A DNA stretch of 64,000 nt from Deltaproteobacteria bacterium (GTDB taxonomy: Bacteria; Myxococcota_A; UBA9160; UBA4427). Below are positions 20,426 through 30,200 of the stretch, piece after piece. Where the stretch lies: NCBI GenBank assembly GCA_029261855.1, contig JAJDAN010000031.1:1-64000 (forward strand), given 5' to 3'. Numbering within the stretch: position 1 is the stretch's first letter; each line of letters begins with the position of its first letter. Below the pieces are notes generated by a model, which had not been told where the DNA came from, ran no database searches, and saw only the letters and a list, made by a program, of their open reading frames with translations. A program made the position numbers and the translations under genes.

Positions 20426-20444
20426 GCGAGTTACACGAACTCGC
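20426..20444. promoter_or_regulatory. Hairpin GCGAGTT-5-AACTCGC
   Basis: Perfect 7-base arms with a 5-base loop, 16 bases after the previous palindrome and about 70 before the gene start. It may act as an operator or as a leader hairpin. Confidence 0.35.
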
Positions 20445-20515
20445 GACGCATGCCTCTAGGCTGCTGGCGAGACCGGGCCGAGAGTCCGACCCGGGAGCCC
20501 CTGGGAGGCCCCTGC

Positions 20516-23500
20516 ATGCCGACCCTTCCGCGACTGGTGCTGCTCGGAATGTGCGTGACGATCGGCGCTATGCCCGCGGCCGCGAACACCGGCATCTCGT
20601 TCGCCGTTGAAGCGGGTCTGCCTGCGAGCGCGAGCTATTCCGGCATCGTCGCCTACCCCACCAACCTGCTCGACCTGGACGCGGCGCGCATCGTGTTCGC
20701 GGCGATCCCCTCGACCTCCAGCGAAGACGTCGACGCCGCCCACGTCCTACCGACCGGGAACATCGTGCTGTCCGTCACCACGGTGACAAACGATCTTGGC
20801 GGACTCGCAACCATCGAGGCAGGTGACCTCATCGAGTTCGACCCGACCACGGGTGTCGCGACCCTCGTCTTCTCCGCCTCCCTCTTCGTCGATGCCGAGA
20901 ACATCGATGCGTTCTCGATTCTCCCGAGCGGCAACTGGCTTCTGTCCACAGCCACTGCCGCGGCGCTCCCGGCCGCGGGCGGAGGCGACCTCGCATTCGG
21001 CGATTCCGACCTCGTCGAATGGGATCCCGTCGCAGGCACGGCGTCGCTGTTCCTCGACGAAGCGACGTTGTTCACCGGCGTCGTCCAGAGCAACCCGAAC
21101 ATCGATGCGCTGCATGTCCTTGGGAACGGCAACATCCTGCTGTCGCTGGCGACCGACGGGATCGGACGGATCGGGAGCAACCTCGAGTACCAGATCGCCG
21201 ACGAGCCCTCGACGGACGTCTTCGAGTACAACCCGACGAGCGGGACCGCGAGCCTTCGAATCAACGGCGACGGGCTGTTCGAAGCCCCGAGCGGGGCCCG
21301 CAACATCAACGCGGTGTTCGAGGTGGTCGAGCCGCCGCCCCCGAGCGACTTCACGATCGCCGTCTTCGGCGACACCCAGACCTACGCCAACGACCCGGCG
21401 ATGACCCCGATCCTGGCGAACATGGTGGACTGGGTTCTTGCGAATGCGGACGCGTTGGACATCGAGCTCGTTCTGCAGGTGGGCGACCTGATCCACGCCG
21501 GTACCGGCGACGCGGTGACGCCGGCCACGACCGACGACTGGAGTCGCTTCAACGGAGAGTGGAAGCGACTCGACGGCCAGATCCCCTATGCGGTCGTGCG
21601 CGGAAACCACGACAACAGCCAGGAGTTCCGGGACCACTACGGCCCGGTGCCCCTCTCCGCGTTTCCCCACTATCTCGAAACCCACCCGGGTGAGGACGAC
21701 GACGCCCACGCCTGGCGCCTGGCACTCGGCGGGCAGCAGGCTCTGGTGGTCGGGGTTTCGTGCAACCCGTCGCAGTCCGAACTCGATTGGGCGAGCGGCG
21801 TGCTCGACGCCCATCCCGCCCTGCCCGCCATCGTGCTGAGTCACATCATCACAGGACCGGCGGGCGCCCACCCGATCTCCGCGTCGTACGATGCCGCGTG
21901 CTCCGGCAACCCGGTGAAATCGGTCTGGCTCGATCTCGTGAAGCCCCACGCCGAGCAGGTCTTCATGACGGCGTCCGGCCATGTCCTCGGGGGCAACGGC
22001 TTCAAGGGCGTCCGAAGCGTCGGCGACGACCAGGTGTTCGAAACCTTCCAGAACTGGCAGGGGGGCGCCTCGTCGATGGGCTGCATGACCCTCGTGCATG
22101 TCCGCCCCTCCCTCGACGAGGTCGAGGCCCAGGCCTGGTGCACCGAGCTGAATGGCGGCGCGGGCGGCTTCCGCGTCGAAGAGGCCGTGACGAGCTTGTC
22201 GCCCCAGATCCACCCCTTCCGCATCGGCGATCAAGACGCGGACGGCTGGCTCGACACCTTCGACAACTGCCGGTCCCGCTTCAATCCGAACCAGGAAGAC
22301 GACGACGTGGACGGCATCGGGAGCGCCTGCGAGTTGTTCTCAGTCGACTTCGCCGCCCCCGCCGATGGCTTGCTGACCGAGGACAGCGAGACCGGTATCC
22401 AGTGGCTCGACCCGACGGACAGCGCGGGACTCAGCTACGAGCAGGTCGAAGCCGAGCTGGGCCCGACCGGGAACTTCGCGGGCTTCACCTTTGCAACCGA
22501 GCCCCAGCTGACGACCCTCTTCACCCACGCGGGAACGCCGTGGGTGAACACACCGGCGCACGCCGACAACCTGCAGCCCGTGATGACCCTGCAAGCCATG
22601 GTGGGCACCACCGCGCCGGACAGCTCCACCGCCTACTACGACGACGGCGACCCGGCCGGCGGAGTCGGATCGGGCGAGCTGCTGATCAGCGGCGGAGGCT
22701 TGGAAGCTAGCGCCAGCACGATCCCCGACGCGCACTCCTCGACGAACGTGGATCCCGGAATCGGCAGCTGGCTGATCCTCGACCCGGTCTTCACCTCCCT
22801 CGACGCCGGAAGCCTCGTGTTGTCTTCGACCGGCGCGCCCACCCTGGGCGGGCTCGCGTTCTCGAACAAGGACCTGGTGCAGTACGACGGCGTCGCGGAC
22901 GTGGCCGTCCCGTACTTCGACGGGTCCGTGCTGCAGGGCAACGTCATCCTCGACGCGGCCCACGTCATGCCCGACGGCAGCGTCATCCTGTCGACCCGCT
23001 TCGATTCGACCGTCGCGGGCCTCCCCTTCCGGGACGGGGATCTCGTCCGCTACGACCCGGTCGCCGACACGGCCGAGATCTTCCTGAGCGAGGACCTGTT
23101 CGCCGGGGACACGGACATCGACGCGGTCAGCGTTCTCGACGACGGCCACATCGTTCTCTCGATGCTCTTCCCGGGCAGCCTGGGGGGCGTTTCCTTCCAG
23201 GGAGGCGATCTCGTCGAGTACGACCCCCTGGCGGGCACGGCGAGCCTGTTCCTGTCCCAGTCCGTGTTCACGAGCGGGCCGGCCAACATCAACGCTCTTC
23301 GCGTCATCGACGGCATCACGGTCCTCGTCTCCGTCGAAGGCGTCGGGGAGACCCTCGGCGGCGTGTCCTTCTCGGCCGGCGAGGTCGTCGAGTATTCGAT
23401 CGTCGCCGATCAGGCCGTCAAGGTCCTCGAGGACACTCGCTTCCTGGTTCCGACCTCTGCCAACGTCGACGCCGTGTGGCTTCCGTCCCAACAAGTTCCG

Positions 23501-23740
23501 GAACCCGGTGCCGTCGCGCAGCTCGTCAGCGGGATCCTCGGGCTGTGCGGCCTGGCACGCTGGAGATCGAGGGGAAGGGAACGCACCCCCGAACGGGTCG
23601 AGTTGCGTCCAAAGCTGACGTCTCGAGCCGCGCCTAACAAGATGGATCGGATGCGTCCTCTTCTGGCGGATCACGAAATCTCCAGAACTAACATTTCTCG
23701 ATCGAGGAACTCGCGTTCACAGCGTCCGCAACTGACATAA
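20516..23740 (+). CDS. Mosaic PEP-CTERM protein: repeats, calcineurin-like phosphoesterase, TSP3, WLDLT domain
   Basis: A secreted protein of about 1074 residues. Start ATG 20516 has GGGAGG 7 bases upstream and opens a signal peptide (LVLLGMCVTIGAMPAAA); an earlier ATG at 20450 lacks this. Order: three DxDAxHVL repeats (about 65-270); a calcineurin-like phosphoesterase (about 275-540) with FGDTQ, VGDLIHAG, RGNHDN near 362, SHIITG near 442 and SGHVLGG near 487; a thrombospondin type-3 Ca repeat near 572 (DQDADGWLDTFDNC); a WLDxT domain (about 615-760, TGIQWLDPTDSAG); four more repeats; and VPEPG plus a hydrophobic helix and Arg-rich end near 994. Unusually, about 55 basic residues follow the sorting tail, with the stop inside an inverted repeat. 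Presumed to be a surface or matrix phosphoesterase; substrate unknown. Confidence 0.85.
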   Translation: MPTLPRLVLLGMCVTIGAMPAAANTGISFAVEAGLPASASYSGIVAYPTNLLDLDAARIVFAAIPSTSSEDVDAAHVLPTGNIVLSVTTVTNDLGGLATIEAGDLIEFDPTTGVATLVFSASLFVDAENIDAFSILPSGNWLLSTATAAALPAAGGGDLAFGDSDLVEWDPVAGTASLFLDEATLFTGVVQSNPNIDALHVLGNGNILLSLATDGIGRIGSNLEYQIADEPSTDVFEYNPTSGTASLRINGDGLFEAPSGARNINAVFEVVEPPPPSDFTIAVFGDTQTYANDPAMTPILANMVDWVLANADALDIELVLQVGDLIHAGTGDAVTPATTDDWSRFNGEWKRLDGQIPYAVVRGNHDNSQEFRDHYGPVPLSAFPHYLETHPGEDDDAHAWRLALGGQQALVVGVSCNPSQSELDWASGVLDAHPALPAIVLSHIITGPAGAHPISASYDAACSGNPVKSVWLDLVKPHAEQVFMTASGHVLGGNGFKGVRSVGDDQVFETFQNWQGGASSMGCMTLVHVRPSLDEVEAQAWCTELNGGAGGFRVEEAVTSLSPQIHPFRIGDQDADGWLDTFDNCRSRFNPNQEDDDVDGIGSACELFSVDFAAPADGLLTEDSETGIQWLDPTDSAGLSYEQVEAELGPTGNFAGFTFATEPQLTTLFTHAGTPWVNTPAHADNLQPVMTLQAMVGTTAPDSSTAYYDDGDPAGGVGSGELLISGGGLEASASTIPDAHSSTNVDPGIGSWLILDPVFTSLDAGSLVLSSTGAPTLGGLAFSNKDLVQYDGVADVAVPYFDGSVLQGNVILDAAHVMPDGSVILSTRFDSTVAGLPFRDGDLVRYDPVADTAEIFLSEDLFAGDTDIDAVSVLDDGHIVLSMLFPGSLGGVSFQGGDLVEYDPLAGTASLFLSQSVFTSGPANINALRVIDGITVLVSVEGVGETLGGVSFSAGEVVEYSIVADQAVKVLEDTRFLVPTSANVDAVWLPSQQVPEPGAVAQLVSGILGLCGLARWRSRGRERTPERVELRPKLTSRAAPNKMDRMRPLLADHEISRTNISRSRNSRSQRPQLT

Positions 23741-23776
23741 CGTCCGATCCGCCTGACCTCGCCGTCTTTGTTAGGC
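23632..23776. repeat. attC-like imperfect inverted repeat
   Basis: The ends are GCCTAACAAGA (23632) and TCTTTGTTAGGC (ending 23776), matching RYYYAAC and GTTRRRY core sites of integron attC elements. A second inner pair GGATCGGATG / CGTCCGATCC also matches, and the centre has a CTCGATCGAG palindrome. Length (145 bases) is close to the attC range. The right arm has about 14 extra bases between the two boxes, which canonical attC lacks, and no integrase is in the window. The stop of the large PEP-CTERM gene (23740) lies inside it, as is common for cassette genes. An alternative is a MITE-like element or a terminator. Confidence 0.35.
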
Positions 23777-23805
23777 ATTCCAGCGAATCGGCTCACGGGA
23801 GCGAA

Positions 23806-23821
23806 CGGCACGAAGATTGCT
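23806..23821 (+). promoter_or_regulatory. Sigma-54 (RpoN) promoter
   Basis: CGGCACGAAGATTGCT fits the -24/-12 consensus TGGCACG-N4-TTGCW at all but the first base. The invariant GG (23807-23808) and GC (23819-23820) are separated by exactly 10 bases. It lies about 85 bases upstream of the PEP-CTERM gene at 23904 on the same strand. RpoN control through PrsK/PrsR is known for PEP-CTERM genes in some floc-forming bacteria. Confidence 0.7.
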
Positions 23822-23903
23822 TCGGTTACGCGATGGGAAGGGGCGGTGCTTCGCTCCTGATGTTGGCCGAGAAGATTCCGTACGGCAGTTGGAAGGAGCG
23901 AAG

Positions 23904-24512
23904 ATGTTGCGAACGATTCGAACGACGATGGTTCTGGGGCTGCTTGCAGGGGTCCTCAGCGCCCCGCCGGCCCTGGCGGCGCTGATCGAGGTCGACTTGC
24001 TAGTCGCAAGCGACGCACTCGTCACCCGGGACACGGCGTCTGGGCTCGACTGGCTCGACCTGACTGCGACCTTGGGCCTGTCGACGACCGACGCCCTGGC
24101 CGCCGCGGTGGTCTCTGGCAACGGCTTCTCACTCGCGACGGAGGCCCAGGTCATCGCCTTGTTCGCGAATGCCGGCTTCGGAATCTCGGCGCCGTTGAAC
24201 GTCCCCGACTACGGCCCCGCGAGCGAGCTGCTCGCCAAGATGGGGTGCACGTCGTGCGCGGGCAACTTCCCGGAGGGCAAGGGCCACCTGCTGGACAACG
24301 GCGGCCCGGGCATCCAGAACTACCTCTACTCGGCGCAGATCAACATTGCGGAGCCGAGGGGCCGCTGGGCTCCCTCGAACTTCGACAATGGCGCAGCGGT
24401 CGCGACCGTCGGCAGTTTCATGGTCCGCGCCAGCCCGGTCCCCGAGCCGACCACGGCCGTGCTTCTGTTGGGCGGCCTGGCTCTCGTGGCGGCGGGTGCG
24501 CGTCGGAGCTGA
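23904..24512 (+). CDS. PEP-CTERM protein with WLDLT domain
   Basis: A 202-residue exported protein, paralogous to the one at 18284. Signal peptide MVLGLLAGVLSAPPALAA, then TASGLDWLDLTATLG, LATEAQVIALFANAGF, a Cys pair CTSCAGN, and GSFMVRAS leading into VPEP, a hydrophobic helix and a final RRS. ATG 23904 follows GGAAGGAG. It has its own sigma-54-like promoter, unlike the other island genes as far as I can see. It is convergent with ettA. The role is unknown; exosortase-anchored surface or matrix protein is the family expectation. Confidence 0.88.
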   Translation: MLRTIRTTMVLGLLAGVLSAPPALAALIEVDLLVASDALVTRDTASGLDWLDLTATLGLSTTDALAAAVVSGNGFSLATEAQVIALFANAGFGISAPLNVPDYGPASELLAKMGCTSCAGNFPEGKGHLLDNGGPGIQNYLYSAQINIAEPRGRWAPSNFDNGAAVATVGSFMVRASPVPEPTTAVLLLGGLALVAAGARRS

Positions 24513-24615
24513 CCGCCTCGGCTCGAGGTCTCCTGCCCCTCTGCCGCCCCCATGCCGCCCCTCGGCCGCCCTCTCCCGCCCCTCGGCCGCCTGAGGCCGC
24601 TCCGGTCCACCGGGC
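24513..24615. terminator. Convergent gap with direct repeat and small hairpin
   Basis: This C-rich gap lies between the convergent PEP-CTERM gene and ettA. It repeats CGCCCCTCGGCCGCC twice, and CGGCC-6-GGCCG at 24584-24599 can fold. No T-tract, so termination is a weak inference. Confidence 0.25.
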
Positions 24616-26292
<1,677 letters not shown>

Positions 26293-26322
26293 GGAGATCC
26301 TCTGGGTTGGGGAGCGCGCAGT

Positions 26323-27192
26323 CTACCGAAGCAGCTCGATCAGGCTCGACGTATCGAGCCGACCGCCGCCGCGCGCCTGCAGACGCGCGTAGAAGCCGTC
26401 GACGATCTGCGTCAGCGGCAGCTCGAGGCCCAGGGAGGCCGCCTCCTGCATCGCGATGGCGAGGTCCTTGCGCATCCAGTCCACGGCGAAGCCGAAGTCG
26501 AAGCGGCCCTCGAGCATGGTCTCGGCGCGGTTGTCCATCTGCCAGGACTGGGCGGCGCCCTGGGAGATCACCTCGACCACCTTCTCGCCGTCGAGACCCG
26601 CCTTCTCTGCGAAGCGGAGGCCTTCGGACAGCCCCTGCAGCACGCCGGCGATGCAGATCTGGTTGACGGCCTTGGTGAGCTGACCGGCCCCGGCGGGCCC
26701 CATGAGCGCGTGCTTGCGGCCGTAGCAGTCGAGGAGCGGTGTCACCCCTTCGTACGCCTCGACGTCACCGCCCAGCATGATGGTGAGCGCGCCGTTCTCG
26801 GCTCCTGCTTGTCCGCCCGAAACCGGACCGTCGAGGAAGGCGACACCCCGGGCCGCCGCGGCCTCGTAGAGGACCCGAGCGATCTTCGGGGACGCCGTCG
26901 TGTGGTCGACCAGGGTCGTACCGTCGCGCATGCCGGCGAGCGCGCCGTTTGCGTCGTCGAGGGCGACGTCGCGCAGATCGGCGTCGTTTCCGGTGCACAC
27001 GAAGACGACATCGGCCTCCGAGACCGCTTCACGTGGCGATGACGCGTGCGTCCCTCCGTGCTCGCGCGACCACGCCTCGGCCCGCGCCGGCGTGCGGTTG
27101 TAGACCGTCACGCGGTGGCCGGCCCGGGCCAGATGGCCCGCCATCGGGTAGCCCATGACCCCGAGACACAAGAATGCGACGCGACGCTCCAA
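26323..27192 (-). CDS. NAD(P)-binding beta-hydroxyacid dehydrogenase (HIBADH family)
   Basis: A 289-residue enzyme of the 3-hydroxyisobutyrate / tartronate-semialdehyde reductase family. The Rossmann start FLCLGVMGYPMAGHL is near residue 7, substrate motif DGPVSGGQAGA in the middle, and catalytic Lys in GAGQLTKAVNQI. I choose a TTG start at 27192 because GGAG lies 8 bases upstream and the Rossmann strand follows at once; no ATG fits. The family oxidises small beta-hydroxyacids; the exact acid is not predictable. Just upstream, 27193-27277 is a short spacer full of TCCGGCCG repeats. Confidence 0.85.
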   Translation of the reverse strand: MERRVAFLCLGVMGYPMAGHLARAGHRVTVYNRTPARAEAWSREHGGTHASSPREAVSEADVVFVCTGNDADLRDVALDDANGALAGMRDGTTLVDHTTASPKIARVLYEAAAARGVAFLDGPVSGGQAGAENGALTIMLGGDVEAYEGVTPLLDCYGRKHALMGPAGAGQLTKAVNQICIAGVLQGLSEGLRFAEKAGLDGEKVVEVISQGAAQSWQMDNRAETMLEGRFDFGFAVDWMRKDLAIAMQEAASLGLELPLTQIVDGFYARLQARGGGRLDTSSLIELLR

Positions 27193-27277
27193 CTCGACGA
27201 CTCCAGACGCGGCCTGATACCCGAAAAATGTCCGGCCGGAATTCCGGCTGAAAGTCCGGCCGAAAGCCCGGTAAGAG

Positions 27278-30200
27278 TCAGCTCGACTCGGCGACCGCCT
27301 CGTCTTCGGACACCGGCACGCCGTCACGGTAGGTCACGCGCCGGGTTCGCACCGCCGGAACGCGCGGGCCGTCGGTCAGGATGCCGACCAGGTTCAGGGG
27401 GTCGAGGGCCGACAGCCGCACGACCTCGCCCGTTCGCTCGCGCCGTCGCACGCTGCGCAGCGCCGACACTGCTTCGGGCAGGGCGTACTGCTCGCCGACG
27501 AAGCCGGAAACGAAACGACCGCCGCGGATCACCCCGCGCGCCTCGAGCCGCCGCAGGGCCCAGAGGATCTCGCGCCACGGCAGGGCCAGGTTCTCCCGGG
27601 CGAGCACGTCGTAGAAGACCACGCCCCAGCGCGCGAGCAGCTGCTCGGCGAGCGCCTCGGCCAGCTCGTCGGAATCGCCGGCCCCGGGCAGTCGGTCCTG
27701 GGGGAAGAGCGACCAACGGCCCTCGGCCCCGGCGCCCGGCGCGCCGCCGATGCCCCGTCGCAGGCCGCGGCGCGCGCGCCGCCGCACTCGCGTACGGGCC
27801 CAGCGCTCGCGCGCGCCCAGCAGGGAGCGAACCGCCTGGAAGCCATCCGCCGTCACCAGCCCCCGGGCCACCAGGTCCCACAGGCCTTCCTCGACCTCCA
27901 CAGGCAGACGCTCGAGCCCGGCGACGAGGTCCGAATGGAAGAGCGCGCCGCGTTCGCGCAGCTGGTGGAGCACCTCGGAAGCCGCCCCCGGCCCGGGCTC
28001 GCCACCGGCGCCTTCGCCGCGGTGCACCTCGAGCAGCCAGGGAAGGTCGCTTCGCAAGCAGAAGGCGATGGGCGTGGCGCGGGACGGCGCCGCCCCGCTG
28101 CGCTTGGGCAAGGGCTCGTCCGCTTCCTGTGCTTCGTTTCGGGCTTCGTTTCGCGCTTGCTCCTTCTGGTCCTGGCTCCGCGCCGAGAGGCGCCCCCACA
28201 CTACGTCGCCGGACAGACAGAGTGCGTCGAGTGAGCGCGGCCGATAGCCCTCGACGCGAGCGGGCAGCACGCTCTCCTCCCAGGCGCCGGCGCCCAGCTC
28301 GAAGCCTTGCAGCTGCTCCACCGCAGCGAGGACGCCCTTCCGACCCTCGAGTCGCGTGTCCGGCACCACGTGCTGCCAGCGCAGCAGGAAGCGCATGTAG
28401 TCCTGGGCGGTGACCGGCTCGATTTCCCGCCGCAGCCGGTCCTGGGTGTAGCCATGCACGCGCGCCAGCAGGCGACGCGCGCAGAACTCGTCCTCCTCTG
28501 TCCCGGGTGCGGTACCGGGTGCGGTACCGGGTGCGGCATCGGGGTTCGAGAAGCGACCGCGCAACGCGAAGCCTTCCGCTTCGAGCCCGGCCAGGGCGAT
28601 CTCGAGCACGTCCGGCGCGAGGCCCGTACGATCGGCGAGGAACGTCACACCCACAGGCCCCGTAGAGTCCAGGTGACCCCGCAGCAGCTCGAGGGCCGCC
28701 CGATCCGGACTCACCTCGTCGAGCGCCAGACCGGCGTCGCTCGGGCGCAGCGCAGCGCCCGGAAACAGCGCTTCTACGGCGCGGCGACGCTCACTCGCGA
28801 ACCACAGTCGACCCGCGCCGGCGGGCCGGTCCAGCCAGCCCACGCGCCTGCCCTCCACGAGCGCTTCCAGCCAGGCGTCGACCGAACCCCGCAATTCCGC
28901 GACGAATGCGTCCAGTCCCAGCACGACGTGCTGCTGCAAGACGTCGTGCAGCTCGTCGGCGTCCCGCGGCGCCGGCCTCGTCTCTTCGCGTACCCGCTCG
29001 ATCGCCTCGGGGTCGAGACGTCCCAGCTCGCGCGCCTGGACGGGAAGCCCGCGCCGGAGCTGGACCGCCCGGGTACGCCGCTCCTCGAGCGGCGCGTCGT
29101 CGAGGAAGGTGTACGGCCTGCCGCTCAGGATCTCGTGCGCCATGGGCGACGGCTCGGTGGTGTCGACGAAGTGGACATCGATCGTCTTCGACTCGATACC
29201 CGCCACCAGCTCCTGCAGCCGGTCGGCATCCATGGCTTCCGTCAGGCAGTCGTGCAGCGTCTGCCGCACCAGCGGGTGATCGGGGATCTCGATGGGACCC
29301 GCTGCGTTCTCCTGGCACTGCACCAGCCCCGGGAAGACCGCGGCCATCAGGTCGTCGGCCTCCATCCGCTGAATCGGCGGCGGGTTCTTTCGGCCCCCTC
29401 GGAAGCGCAGCACCGCCAGCGAACGATTGAGGTTCCAGCGCCAGCGCGCGGCGAACATGGGCGACTGGATGGCCGCCTTGCGCAGTGTGTCGTGTACCTG
29501 CGCGGACTTCAGGAAGTGCGCTGCGCTCTCGAGCGGGAAGCTGTGCTGCGGGCCGAGCGAGAGCACCACGGCGTCGTCGTTGGCCGCAGCCTGCAGCTCG
29601 AAGTCGAAGCTCGCGCAGAACTTCTTGCGCAACCCCAACCCGAGACCGCGATTGATGCGCCCGCCGTAGGGCGAGTGGACGACGAGCTGCATGCCGCCCG
29701 ACTCGTCGAAGAAGCGCTCGAACACCAGCCGCCCCTGGGTCGGCAACGCCCCCAGCGCCACCCGCGACGCGTCGAGGTACGCGACGATCTGGAGCGCAGC
29801 CTCGGCCGGCACCTGGCATTCGTCCTGCAGCCAGCTCCGCGCCGAGTCGCCGTGCACCGCCTCGGGATCGGCTTTCTCGAGTCGCTTCGAGACCTCCTCG
29901 CGCAGGGACGACACCTCGGCGGACAGCTCTTCCGTGCGCGCCGGCGCCTCACCCAGCCAGAAGGGAATCGTCGACGGCGCGCCCCCGGCGTCGACCACGC
30001 GGACCACGCCGGGCTCGACCCGCCGGATCTTCCACGACGTGCTGCCGAGCAGGAAGATGTCCCCCACCATCGACTCGATGGCGAAGTCCTCGCCGATCGT
30101 GCCCACGTAGGTATCGTCGTTGCCGGCGACCACGCGATAGTCGGCGGTCTCGGGGATGGCGCCGCCAGACGTGATGGCCGCGAGCCGTGCGCCGCGACGC

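Larger units (their letters stand above)
19836..20515. other. Divergent regulatory region of the PEP-CTERM island
   Basis: This 680-base gap between divergent exported-protein genes is less GC-rich than the coding DNA. It carries a 9-base direct repeat GCATAACAA at 19880 and 19897, AACTAACA-type motifs near 19925, 20374 and 20397, and two palindromes at 20389-20410 and 20426-20444. I find no convincing gene or RNA in it. Confidence 0.5.

Noticed and set aside
20276-20427. A second attC-like element (GCCTAAC to GTTAAGC)
   Set aside because: The ends look right, but inner boxes do not pair; only the element at 23632 has both levels of symmetry.
20414-20427. GG-N10-GC before the large PEP-CTERM gene as a sigma-54 site
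   Set aside because: Core spacing fits but nearly all other consensus bases differ (GGTCTC and TTAAGC), so it is not better than chance.
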